Source: an uncultured Bacilli bacterium (GTDB taxonomy: Bacteria; Bacillota_I; Bacilli_A; RF39; UBA660). Taken from it: a stretch of 64,000 bases of DNA. The notes under the pieces were generated by a model that did not search any database, had not been told where the DNA came from, and saw only the letters and a list, made by a program, of their open reading frames with translations. Below are positions 33,871 to 42,797 of this stretch, piece by piece. Each line of letters opens with the position of its first letter. Position 1 is the first letter of the stretch. The stretch is taken from contig CAKPGL010000001.1 of NCBI GenBank assembly GCA_934154785.1, forward strand, positions 310,001-374,000. Reading direction: 5' to 3'. The position numbers and the translations under genes are program-made.

Positions 33871-34419
33871 ATGATATTTTTTATAATAATTATTTTAGTA
33901 CTTATAATTTTAATTTATGGATTTATAGTTTACAATAGTTTAATTAAATTAGACAATAAAGTAAATGAAGCATTTGCTACTATGGATGTTTATTTAAAGA
34001 AGAGATGGGACTTAGTTCCTAACCTTGTAGAAACAGTAAAAGGTTATTCTAAACATGAAAAAGATACTTTAGAACAAATTGTTAAAATACGTAATAGTGT
34101 TTATGATAATATTTCTAACGATAATAAAATTAAAACTAATGAAGCTTTAGCAAGCAATATAGCTAGAATTATGCTACTAGCGGAAAGCTATCCAGAATTA
34201 AAAGCTGATGAACATTTTTTAGAACTTAGTAAAGAACTTACTAATGTAGAAAATGAAATAGCTCAAGCAAGAAAGTATTATAATGCTGTAGTTAGACTTT
34301 TTAATAATAAAGTAGAAATGTTTCCTAGTAACTTAATAGCGGTTATTACTGGATATAAACCAAAGTTAATGTTTGAAGCAACTAGTAATGAACGTAACAA
34401 TGTGAAAGTTGAGTTATAG
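33871..34419 (+). CDS. LemA family protein
   Basis: A 182-aa protein with one N-terminal membrane helix (about 2-22), then a long-helix domain with the LemA signatures DNKVNEAFATMDVYLKKRWDL, VPNLVETVKGY and YNAVVRLFNNKVEMFPSN. LemA proteins are coiled-coil rods with the N-terminus outside and an unknown function, often in operon with DUF2207 genes. That is the case here, as the next ATG is two bases after the stop. Confidence 0.9.
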   Translation: MIFFIIIILVLIILIYGFIVYNSLIKLDNKVNEAFATMDVYLKKRWDLVPNLVETVKGYSKHEKDTLEQIVKIRNSVYDNISNDNKIKTNEALASNIARIMLLAESYPELKADEHFLELSKELTNVENEIAQARKYYNAVVRLFNNKVEMFPSNLIAVITGYKPKLMFEATSNERNNVKVEL

Positions 34420-34420
34420 T

Positions 34421-35995
34421 ATGAAAAAGACCAATAAAAAAAGGACAATAATTTTGTTAAGTATATTAGTTTTTTGCAGCATTTTGATACCTATTTTTGC
34501 TAATATGATAAAACGATATCAAATAGATAGTAATAATTCATACATTTCATCACAATTAGATATAACTAGTTATAATATTGTGTTAGATGTAAATAAAAAT
34601 AATAAATATGATGTAACAGAAACAGTAACAGTAAATATTCCTGATAATGGTATAAATGGTATTTATAGGATAGTTCCTAAATGGCAATATTATTATGTTA
34701 ATAACAAACAAAGAAGTATAAAAGGTAATATTACTAATATTCATGTTATTGGTGAAAAATTTGAATTAATTAATCATAATGATTATCAAGAAATCAAAAT
34801 TGGCAGTAAAAAGGTTAGTACATCAATTGGTGAACATGTTTACACTATTAAATACCGTTATAACGCAGGTATCGATTTAAATAATGGCTTTGATATCTTA
34901 GCATTTAATTTGTTTGACAATTATAACGAAACTAAAATTGATAATTTGAATATAACTGTAAATATGCCAAAGAGTTTTTCAGGTAATGTTAAATTTTTAA
35001 ATAAAGATGTTGATATTACTGATAAAGTTAATTTTAAGGTAGAAAATAATACGTTAAAAGCAAGCTTAACTAATTATGAATTGATAAATTCTTTGACTTT
35101 AGTTATAACATTAGAAGAAAATTATTTTGTCGGTGGCACTTACAATTATGGCTTTTTAAGTTTATCTTTATGTTTAATAATAGTTATAATTTCTATAATT
35201 AGTTTTATCACTTGGATAATGTATGGTAAAGATAATTCTAAAAGAGTACAGACAGTTGAGTTTTACGCTCCAGACAACTTAGATTCCGCTGAAATTGGTT
35301 ATATATATGGTGAACGCAATATAAAAAAATTGCTTACATCTTTATTAATAAGCCTTGCTAATAAAGGCTATATAAATATAAAAAAAGAAGGAAATAAATA
35401 TATAGTTGTAAAACAGGTATCTAAAATACCTTTGTCTATTTTAGAACAAATTCTTTACCAAGATTTATTAAAAAACACACAATCTGTTGTAATTGATAAT
35501 TTTGATTTTTCTTTGGTTTCAAACAAAATTTCAAGTTATTTAGAGCAGGTAGTATATAAAAAGACAAATGATTTAGAAGCAAAGAAAAAGACTGATACTA
35601 TTTTTAAGTTCTTAATTTTATCTGTAGTTATGTGGTTGATTTCTTATTTGCTTATTAAAGACTTAAATCCTAAATATAATTTTATATATTTAATATCATT
35701 TGGTTCTATTTTTGCAACTGGTTTGTTTTCTATTATTATGGAACGAAAAACTGCTTTGGGTGAAAGCCTTTATGCAAGAATAAAAGGATTTAAAGAATTT
35801 TTAGAGACTACAGAAAAAGCTATGCTGGAAAGTCAGGTCGAAAAGAATCCAAATTATTTTTATGATATACTGCCATATACTTATGTTCTTGGAATTTCTA
35901 AAGAATGGATAGCTAAATTTCAAAAAGAAAATATTATTAATATGGATATTAATAATATAAATATTTATACAAATGAAATATTTATGATTATATAG
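34421..35995 (+). CDS. DUF2207 membrane protein with truncated C-terminus
   Basis: A 524-aa relative of the protein at 6148. It has an N-terminal helix (about 12-30), an extracellular beta domain (about 48-235), a helix (about 245-268), a cytoplasmic domain and further helices (about 392-440). The usual end, FYDILPYTYVLGISKEWIAKF followed by WYGG..FDVMTFGSF and a Gly/Ser tail, is cut. After WIAKFQKEN it ends in unrelated NIINMDINNINIYT. A matching tail fragment lies at 39958-40268. The ATG at 34421 is preferred over a TTG at 34409 inside lemA. Confidence 0.75.
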   Translation: MKKTNKKRTIILLSILVFCSILIPIFANMIKRYQIDSNNSYISSQLDITSYNIVLDVNKNNKYDVTETVTVNIPDNGINGIYRIVPKWQYYYVNNKQRSIKGNITNIHVIGEKFELINHNDYQEIKIGSKKVSTSIGEHVYTIKYRYNAGIDLNNGFDILAFNLFDNYNETKIDNLNITVNMPKSFSGNVKFLNKDVDITDKVNFKVENNTLKASLTNYELINSLTLVITLEENYFVGGTYNYGFLSLSLCLIIVIISIISFITWIMYGKDNSKRVQTVEFYAPDNLDSAEIGYIYGERNIKKLLTSLLISLANKGYINIKKEGNKYIVVKQVSKIPLSILEQILYQDLLKNTQSVVIDNFDFSLVSNKISSYLEQVVYKKTNDLEAKKKTDTIFKFLILSVVMWLISYLLIKDLNPKYNFIYLISFGSIFATGLFSIIMERKTALGESLYARIKGFKEFLETTEKAMLESQVEKNPNYFYDILPYTYVLGISKEWIAKFQKENIINMDINNINIYTNEIFMII

Positions 35996-36009
35996 AAGTA
36001 AGGTGAGTT

Positions 36010-37752
36010 ATGAATTTATTTAATATATTTTTATATGGTGTTATAGTTTTTGGTGTATTAAAGCCTTTAGCAGATTTAAAAAGACCTAATAATTATAAAG
36101 GAACATCAATATATAAATTAATACTAATTAGGGATTCAATAACATTGTTTATAGTTTTATCTTTATTAGCAGGTTTATCTTCAAACAATCTTGTACTTGT
36201 TACGACTATAGAAATGTTTATCTGTATCATTGGAATGCTTATGTTACAATATAAAAGAGCGGATCAAAGGATTAAAAATCTATCTATAAGTCAAAATAAA
36301 ATATCAAATAATATTGAACAAAAATTAGTTTTAAAGTGTGCAAAATGTGGTAATTTAGTAAAAGCTAATTATAAGTTTTGTGATAAATGTGGTTCGGCAA
36401 TTGAAAAAAATAGTGCATCATCAGAAAATAATATTTTGAATCCTATTGAAGATAAGAGTCCAATAGTAAGTTTTGATTCAAAATATTATCCTAATGAAGA
36501 GATTATTTTACAGAATATAATCAAAGAAGAATTAAATAAACGTGGAGAAAATATTAACAACTTTGTTACTAAAAAGTTAAATATAAAAAGAAATATTTTA
36601 CTTACCTTCTTAGGAATAATAACTTTTCTGATTACACTTTTATATTTCTTTAATTATCCACTTGATGTATGTTTGTTATGCGAAGCGATAGTAATTATTC
36701 TTTATGTTATTATATCACGTAGTTTTAATTCATTAAAAATTTTTACAAATAAAATAAAAAAACATCCAGATACAGACATAAATGTATTAATTGGTGATAT
36801 ATTAAATGAAAAGCAAGAATGTGTTTTATCTAAATATTTAAAGTTTATATTAGTTTTATTCTTTGCTATATTTATTCCTACAATTAATTTTATTAAACCT
36901 AAAGAAATTTATACAAGATATGATGATGGGTACCAATTATTTAAATATACTAGAGGAATAATATCTGAGGAAGAAGTAACTGTTTTAGATACATATAAAG
37001 GTAAAAGAGTTTTGGCTATTGGTGAGAGTGCCTTTGCTAATGCTAAAATAAAAAAAATAAATTTACCAGATACTTTAGTAGCTATAAAAACAAAAGCTTT
37101 TTCTAATTGTAAGTATATTGAAGTTCTAAATATACCAAGTAATGTAACTGAAATAAGAGCTTCAGCTTTTGAAGATATGTCATCTTTATTTTCTGTAACA
37201 TTACCAGAGGGATTATTAGAAATAAGGGCCTCAGTTTTTGCAAATGATACGAATTTAAAAAACATTACTTTACCCAGCACACTAAAATATCTTGGTGCAA
37301 GTGCTTTTGAAAATTGTACATCTTTAAAGAGTATAGTTATTCCTAGTGGAGTTACAGAATTAAATGGGGCAACATTTAAAAACTGTACATCCTTAGCAGA
37401 AGTTAAATTACATGATAATATCATTAGTATACATGGTGAGAACTTTCAGAATTGTAGTAATTTAAAAAGAATAACTTTACCTAAAAATATAACAGAAATT
37501 AGAGGCAATACTTTTGAAAATTGTAGTTCTTTAGTATCGATAGATATACCTTATGGTGTAACAAGAATAGGTGGACATGCTTTTCATGGATGTACATCAT
37601 TAACTCAGGTTGATGTCCCAAAAACTGTCACAGAAATCGGAAGTTCGGCTTTTAGAGATTGTTATAAATTAACTGAAATATATTTACCAAGAAATGCCTA
37701 TGTTAATGAGAGAGCATTTAAAAATAGTCCAACAAAAATAATTTATAGATAG
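36010..37752 (+). CDS. zinc-ribbon, transmembrane and BspA-type leucine-rich repeat protein
   Basis: A 580-aa protein in three parts. An N-terminal membrane segment and then a zinc ribbon at residues about 110-130 (CAKCGN, CDKCGS). Two membrane regions (about 195-238 and 277-297). From about 325 to the end lie at least ten LRR_5 repeats of 22-24 residues, with phrases such as LPDTLVAIKTKAFSNC and IPSGVTELNGATFKNC. These treponemal BspA-like repeats bind proteins or surfaces. The repeats are probably extracellular. It is 14 bases after the DUF2207 gene and 11 before the radical SAM gene. Confidence 0.75.
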   Translation: MNLFNIFLYGVIVFGVLKPLADLKRPNNYKGTSIYKLILIRDSITLFIVLSLLAGLSSNNLVLVTTIEMFICIIGMLMLQYKRADQRIKNLSISQNKISNNIEQKLVLKCAKCGNLVKANYKFCDKCGSAIEKNSASSENNILNPIEDKSPIVSFDSKYYPNEEIILQNIIKEELNKRGENINNFVTKKLNIKRNILLTFLGIITFLITLLYFFNYPLDVCLLCEAIVIILYVIISRSFNSLKIFTNKIKKHPDTDINVLIGDILNEKQECVLSKYLKFILVLFFAIFIPTINFIKPKEIYTRYDDGYQLFKYTRGIISEEEVTVLDTYKGKRVLAIGESAFANAKIKKINLPDTLVAIKTKAFSNCKYIEVLNIPSNVTEIRASAFEDMSSLFSVTLPEGLLEIRASVFANDTNLKNITLPSTLKYLGASAFENCTSLKSIVIPSGVTELNGATFKNCTSLAEVKLHDNIISIHGENFQNCSNLKRITLPKNITEIRGNTFENCSSLVSIDIPYGVTRIGGHAFHGCTSLTQVDVPKTVTEIGSSAFRDCYKLTEIYLPRNAYVNERAFKNSPTKIIYR

Positions 37753-37763
37753 GCTGTGAAATC

Positions 37764-39524
37764 ATGATGGAAGATTATCGTTTTATTCATTTGTTATATG
37801 TGCCAACAATGAATTGTAATATGCGATGTAAATATTGTTACTTAAAAGAAAACACTGTTGATTTAAAACAAGATGACAAGTATTTAGAAACTCTACAATA
37901 TGCAATTAATAAATTAAAAAAATCTAAAGTTATACCTTTTAATATTTCACTTCATGGTGGTGAAGTTACGACTTTATCTAAAGAAAATTTTCATAGTATT
38001 ATTAAATTTATAAATGATTATTATAATGATAATAAAGCTTTGATAGAAAAGAATGGCTTTAAAATAGGCTCACCACATATTAAAACAAACCTTTTAAATA
38101 TTGAAAAACATTTTGATACTATAAAAGAATTTAATGTATCAATAAGTGGTAGTTTAGATTTACCATTTTCTCTTCATGAAAAATATCGTATTACTAAAGG
38201 TAATAAAAAAACTTTGGATACGATATTAAAAAATATTAAGTTACTAGAAAATCTTCCTAATAAGAAGAAAGTATCTGCCACAATATTTAAAGAGCACTTT
38301 GATAAAATGGATGAAATTATAAAAGATATAAAATATTTAGAGCAAAATACTTGCTTGGATATGAATGATTTTAATTTTATGATAGGATTTGTAAATGCAG
38401 GGGAAACACTGTTACATCCTTTAAGTGAAGCTGAACAAGTAGAGTTTTATAAGAAAATGCAGAAAGAATTTATAAATACATCGTTAGATTATGGTGTAAG
38501 AAATACTTGGTTTGCTGAATTTAATCCGACATATTGTACCAATTGTGATAATTGTGGTGAGAAGTTCTTTTTGCTTGAAAGAAATGGTGATATCTATTCC
38601 TGTGTAAGGGGACAAAAAAATAGTGATTTTTATTATGGAAACATTTATAATGATTCAGTTGAAAAGATTATGAATAATGCAAAAATAAAAATATTTGAAA
38701 ATCACAATAGAGTGGGTTTTAATGAAGAATGTGTTACTTGTAAATATTTATATCTATGTAAGACAGGTTGTCCCTATGTAAAAAACATTTATCATATTAA
38801 TAAATCGTATACTTGCAAATTACAACAAGAAATATATAAGGATAATCATGAGTTATATCCTGAAGATAATTTTAATGATGAAAATGTATATATATATTTA
38901 AATAAAATGCATCCAAATATATCGCAAAATTTTTTTCCAAATGATAATTATGTAGTTGGAGATATTCCTAATTTAAAACAAATTATTATGGAAGATGAGA
39001 AATTAAAAAATATTTATAGTCCTGACATATTTATATTGAAGATAGATGATTTTGAATATAAATTAGAATCACAAGTTATAAAAAAGTCACGAGATATTAT
39101 TTATTTAACAGATAGTAATATTATAAGACTATACATAAAAAAAGGTATACTAGAAGATTGTCTTTATCCTGCTAATAATTCCTTATATTTAATGTTGTTA
39201 AGTGGAGAAACTGTTACATATGGTGATGAAGGACGAACAAAGCAAGAACATATTATGACACATCAAATATATACTAATACGATTATTAAAAACAATATTT
39301 CAGATAAAGAAGATTATTATTGTGTAGATATTACTAAAATATTGTCAATATATTATCACAATTTATCAACAAATAATCCAAACAACTTATTCTTTACCAC
39401 ATCTGAATTGCGAGACTATCACTATACGAAACAAAAGAATAATGCTTATTACCATATTCAGGCTATAAATTTACCTTTTCAAAATATAGAGCTTTTATAT
39501 ATTGATATTAAGGAGGAATTATAA
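37764..39524 (+). CDS. radical SAM/SPASM domain peptide-modifying enzyme
   Basis: A 586-aa radical SAM enzyme. The 4Fe-4S motif CNMRCKYC is at residues 18-25, and the SAM-binding GGE in SLHGGEVT near 66. A SPASM-type Cys region follows: CTNCDNC at 258-264, a Cys in IYSCVRG, then CVTCKYLYLC, TGCPY and a final Cys near 350. SPASM enzymes modify ribosomal peptides or maturate enzymes. The last 230 residues have no family I recognise. Its stop overlaps by one base (TAATG) the start of a small protein with a Ser/Asn tail, which is the likely substrate. The start may be Met 1 or Met 2. Confidence 0.8.
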   Translation: MMEDYRFIHLLYVPTMNCNMRCKYCYLKENTVDLKQDDKYLETLQYAINKLKKSKVIPFNISLHGGEVTTLSKENFHSIIKFINDYYNDNKALIEKNGFKIGSPHIKTNLLNIEKHFDTIKEFNVSISGSLDLPFSLHEKYRITKGNKKTLDTILKNIKLLENLPNKKKVSATIFKEHFDKMDEIIKDIKYLEQNTCLDMNDFNFMIGFVNAGETLLHPLSEAEQVEFYKKMQKEFINTSLDYGVRNTWFAEFNPTYCTNCDNCGEKFFLLERNGDIYSCVRGQKNSDFYYGNIYNDSVEKIMNNAKIKIFENHNRVGFNEECVTCKYLYLCKTGCPYVKNIYHINKSYTCKLQQEIYKDNHELYPEDNFNDENVYIYLNKMHPNISQNFFPNDNYVVGDIPNLKQIIMEDEKLKNIYSPDIFILKIDDFEYKLESQVIKKSRDIIYLTDSNIIRLYIKKGILEDCLYPANNSLYLMLLSGETVTYGDEGRTKQEHIMTHQIYTNTIIKNNISDKEDYYCVDITKILSIYYHNLSTNNPNNLFFTTSELRDYHYTKQKNNAYYHIQAINLPFQNIELLYIDIKEEL

Positions 39525-39889
39525 TGATTAATAAAAATCCTAAAACTTATAATGAAATAATTCGTATGAAAAAGTGTTACGAGTTAACTAAGTACTATAC
39601 TAATGTGACAGAAAATATGTTTAATGAAATATATGATTTTTTGGGACTCTCACCTATGAATACTGTAATAGCTAATCAAAATGTTTTATCGTTAGTTGAT
39701 GAACATTCTAAGATAGTAAAGACTTATAATGTGGCTCCTAAAAATTTATCATTTGATAATATAAAAGTTAGTAACAGTGGTATAACGGTAGTTCCCCACT
39801 ATGAACCTAGTTCTTATAGTAGTTATTCATCATCAAGTAGCAACAACAATAACAACAATAACAATAACAATAATAACAATAATAGATAA
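39524..39889 (+). CDS. small protein with Ser-rich and poly-Asn tail, candidate radical SAM substrate
   Basis: I recognise no family. The 121-aa protein has a helical, globular-looking N-terminal part (about 1-75), then a linker with PHYEPSSYSSYSS, a Ser run, fourteen Asn and a final Arg. The Asn codons AAC and AAT are mixed, so the run is partly a simple repeat. A leader-like domain plus a low-complexity tail, translated in coupling with a SPASM enzyme, is the layout of a RiPP precursor. A poly-Asn tail is not a known substrate type to me. Site AAGGAGGAAT precedes the ATG. Confidence 0.6.
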   Translation: MINKNPKTYNEIIRMKKCYELTKYYTNVTENMFNEIYDFLGLSPMNTVIANQNVLSLVDEHSKIVKTYNVAPKNLSFDNIKVSNSGITVVPHYEPSSYSSYSSSSSNNNNNNNNNNNNNNR

Positions 39890-39957
39890 TTTATAATTTA
39901 GCCGTAGTAGCAATAACTTTCTTTGAATAGAGTTAAGGGAGTTAAATCGAAAAGGAA
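39890..39957 (+). other. short non-coding stretch before the DUF2207 relic
   Basis: No open frame. AGAGTTAAGGGAGTTAAA (39929-39946) would read RVKGVK, like the ARIKGFK of the DUF2207 gene at 34421, but in another frame than the relic that follows. It may be its decayed upstream part. Confidence 0.35.
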
Positions 39958-40268
39958 AGGCTAGAAGCTATGATAACTAATAATCCAATCTGTTTTTATG
40001 ATATTTTACCTTATATTTATGTTTTAGGATATCTGATAAATGGATAAAAAAGTTTGAATCAACGTTGTTACAAACACCATTCTGGTATGGTGGCTATAGT
40101 GTTTTTGACGTGATGACATTTGGCTCGTTTATGGATTTTACAATGTTGTCGGCTGAAAGAGTTATGTCATCTAGTACTTCTAGTTATTCAAATGATTCGA
40201 GTAGTTCCTCTTCAGACGGAGAATTTTCTGGAGGAGGATCCGGTGGCGGAGGAGGAAGTTCTTGGTAA
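39958..40268 (+). pseudogene. DUF2207 C-terminal fragment with frameshift
   Basis: The plus strand reads LEAMITNNPICFYDILPY, then IYVLG, and then changes frame in GGATATCTGATAAATGG, where one A seems lost. In the other frame it goes on DKWIKKFESTLLQTPFWYGG, FDVMTFGSFMDFTM and a Ser and Gly tail ending GGSSW. This is the normal C-terminus of a DUF2207 protein, missing from the gene at 34421. It repeats about 30 residues that the other gene still has, so it is from a second copy or a partial duplication. Confidence 0.75.
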
Positions 40269-40285
40269 TAAGAACTTCTTTTTTT
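40255..40285 (+). terminator. intrinsic terminator after the relic
   Basis: The 9-bp stem GAAGTTCTT/AAGAACTTC is followed by seven T residues. Confidence 0.85.
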
Positions 40286-40316
40286 CTTAAAAGCCTAGAT
40301 TTTGCCTTGTAAAATA

Positions 40317-40325
40317 TGCTATAAT
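40317..40325 (+). promoter_or_regulatory. extended -10 promoter of parE
   Basis: TGCTATAAT is an extended -10 17 bases before the parE start. Confidence 0.6.
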
Positions 40326-40341
40326 TTAGTAGGTGAAGAGT

Positions 40342-42252
40342 ATGGCAAATTATGATGAGAGTTCAATTAAAATATTAGAGGGGTTAGAAGCAGTAAGAAA
40401 ACGTCCTGGTATGTATATTGGCTCAACAGACAAAAGAGGATTACACCATTTAGTATGGGAAATAGTTGATAATAGTATTGATGAAGTTATCAATGGCTAT
40501 GGTAACCGTATTAAAATAACTATATATCCAGATAATAGTATTTCTGTTGCGGATGAAGGCCGTGGTGTACCAGTAGGAAAACACTCTAGTGGAATGAGTA
40601 CACCAGAAGTAATATATACAGTACTTCATGCTGGTGGTAAATTTGAAGCTGGTGGTTATAAAGTGTCTGGTGGCTTACACGGTGTAGGTGCCAGTGTAGT
40701 AAATGCTTTAAGTAAATGGATGGAAGTAACTATTAGAAGAGATGGTTATGAACACTTTATTCGTTTTAAAGACGGTGGTAAATTAGATGTACCATTAAAG
40801 AGATTAGATAAAACAAGTAAAACTGGTACGACAGTTAGATTTATGCCAGATCCGGAGATATTTCCGATTACAACTTTTTCTTATACAACAATTTGTGAAA
40901 GAATGCAAGAAAGTGCTTTCTTACTTAAAGGGTTAACTATAGTAATTGAAGATTTACGTGAGGGTAAAAGTGAAACTTATCACTATGAACATGGTTTAAA
41001 ATCATTTGTAGAATACTTAGATGATGGAAAAAATGTATTACATCAAGTAGTTGGTTTTTCTGGTAATAAAGATAATATTCATATTGATGTAGCATTTCAA
41101 TATACGGATACTTATGCTGAAAATATTATCTCATTTGTTAATAATGTTAAAACTAATGATGGTGGTAGTCACGAAGTAGGATTTAAAACAGCACTTACAC
41201 GTGTATTTAATGATTATGCTAAAAGCAATGGTTATTTAAAAGCAAAAGATAAAAACTTAGAAGGTACCGATACTAGAGAAGGTATTACCGCTATAATTAG
41301 TTTACAGATACCTGAAAGTTTATTGCAATTTGAAGGACAAACTAAAGCAAAATTAGGTACACCAGTTGCGCGTACCGCGGTTGAAAGTTTTGTTTCTGAA
41401 AAATTAGAATTTTTCTTAGAAGAAAATAAAGCTATAGCGACACTAATCATGGAAAAAATGGTTAAAAGTAAAATGGTTAGAGAGGCTGCTCGTAAAGCTC
41501 GTGATGAAGCCCGTAATGGTAAAGATAAAAATAAAAAAGAACGTGCTCTTAGTGGCAAATTAACTCCTGCCCAAGGAAGAAATCCTGCTAAAAATGAACT
41601 ATTCTTAGTCGAGGGAGATTCAGCTGGCGGTTCTGCTAAACAGGGAAGAGATAGAAAATTTCAAGCTATTTTACCACTTCGCGGTAAAGTATTAAACTGT
41701 GAAAAAACACGCTTAGATGAGATATTAAAAAATGAAGAAATCAATACTATTATTCATACCGTTGGAGCGGGTGTTGGTAGTGACTTCGAAGTAAAAGATT
41801 CTAATTATGATAAAGTAATAATTATGACCGATGCCGATGATGATGGAGCACATATTCAAATACTTTTATTAACATTCTTTTACCGCTATATGAAACCATT
41901 AATTGAAAATGGTCATCTTTATATAGCAATGCCTCCTTTATATAAATTACAAAATGGTAGAACAGTTTACTATGCTTGGAGTGATGAAGAAAGAAAAGAA
42001 ATTATCACTAAAAGCAAAGTGAAATTAGAAACACAAAGATATAAAGGTCTAGGTGAAATGAATGCTGAACAACTTTGGGAAACAACAATGAACCCTGATA
42101 CTAGAAGTCTTGTTAAAGTAAATATTAATGATGTAGCATTAGCGGAAAAACGTGTTAGTGTATTAATGGGTGATAAAGTTGAACCACGAAAAGAGTGGAT
42201 CGAGGAAAATGTTGAATTTTCTTTAGAGGATAATTATAAACTTGAGGTGTAA
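40342..42252 (+). CDS. parE: DNA topoisomerase IV subunit B
   Basis: The ATPase subunit of the topoisomerase that unlinks daughter chromosomes. A GHKL ATPase domain (EIVDNSIDEV near 40, DEGRGVPV, GGLHGVGASVVNAL) precedes a TOPRIM domain (EGDSAGGSAKQGRDR, IMTDADDDGAHI). The C-terminus has RYKGLGEMN. At 636 aa it is the size of ParE/GyrB. Next to a ParC-like gene, ParE is the better name. An in-frame GTG at 40333 overlaps the site AGGTGAAG, so the ATG at 40342 is taken as the start. Confidence 0.9.
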   Translation: MANYDESSIKILEGLEAVRKRPGMYIGSTDKRGLHHLVWEIVDNSIDEVINGYGNRIKITIYPDNSISVADEGRGVPVGKHSSGMSTPEVIYTVLHAGGKFEAGGYKVSGGLHGVGASVVNALSKWMEVTIRRDGYEHFIRFKDGGKLDVPLKRLDKTSKTGTTVRFMPDPEIFPITTFSYTTICERMQESAFLLKGLTIVIEDLREGKSETYHYEHGLKSFVEYLDDGKNVLHQVVGFSGNKDNIHIDVAFQYTDTYAENIISFVNNVKTNDGGSHEVGFKTALTRVFNDYAKSNGYLKAKDKNLEGTDTREGITAIISLQIPESLLQFEGQTKAKLGTPVARTAVESFVSEKLEFFLEENKAIATLIMEKMVKSKMVREAARKARDEARNGKDKNKKERALSGKLTPAQGRNPAKNELFLVEGDSAGGSAKQGRDRKFQAILPLRGKVLNCEKTRLDEILKNEEINTIIHTVGAGVGSDFEVKDSNYDKVIIMTDADDDGAHIQILLLTFFYRYMKPLIENGHLYIAMPPLYKLQNGRTVYYAWSDEERKEIITKSKVKLETQRYKGLGEMNAEQLWETTMNPDTRSLVKVNINDVALAEKRVSVLMGDKVEPRKEWIEENVEFSLEDNYKLEV

Positions 42253-42254
42253 TT

Positions 42255-42794
42255 ATGTATAAAAAGTATTTTAAACGATTACTAGATATATTCTTTTCTT
42301 TAATATTATTAATTATATTACTTCCTTTATTTATAATGACTGGTATAATATGCTTTATTGTTGATAAACAAGTGTTTTATTTACAAAAAAGAGATGGTTT
42401 AAATAAGAAAAGTTTTACAATATATAAATTTTGTTCAATGAAAAATATTGAGGGAAACTATTTAGAAAGAACTGTACCAATTACTAGGTTTATTAGAAAT
42501 ATAGGATTAGATGAAATACCTCAGTTAATTAATATTTTAAAAGGTGATATGTCATTTATTGGACCAAGACCTTTTATTACAGGGGAACCTTTACCTAGTA
42601 AGCCTAAAGATATTATTTATACAGTAAAACCTGGAGTAATATCCTTAGCTATTTCTAAAGGAAGAAGAGATGTAACTTATAATAATCGTTTAAAATATGA
42701 TGAAGAGTATGTTTTAAATGTAACATTTAAAAATGATATACTTATTCTTTTTAGAACTTTTAATTTATTAATAAAGCAAAATTTTAAGAGGTGA
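42255..42794 (+). CDS. bacterial sugar transferase between parE and parC
   Basis: A 179-aa membrane phosphoglycosyl transferase core (PF02397 type), which moves a sugar phosphate to undecaprenyl phosphate. It has one N-terminal re-entrant helix (about 9-36), then LDEIPQLINILKGDMSFIGPRPF with the catalytic Asp-Glu pair. The otherwise conserved KFRSM motif reads KFCSM here, so an Arg is changed to Cys. It starts two bases after parE and its stop overlaps the parC ribosome binding site (AGAGGTGA). A cell-surface gene inside the topoisomerase pair is unusual. Confidence 0.8.
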   Translation: MYKKYFKRLLDIFFSLILLIILLPLFIMTGIICFIVDKQVFYLQKRDGLNKKSFTIYKFCSMKNIEGNYLERTVPITRFIRNIGLDEIPQLINILKGDMSFIGPRPFITGEPLPSKPKDIIYTVKPGVISLAISKGRRDVTYNNRLKYDEEYVLNVTFKNDILILFRTFNLLIKQNFKR

Positions 42795-42797
42795 CGT

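Noticed and set aside
39841..39888. CRISPR or minisatellite at the AAC/AAT run
   Set aside because: It is an in-frame trinucleotide run coding for poly-Asn, with no spacers or longer unit.
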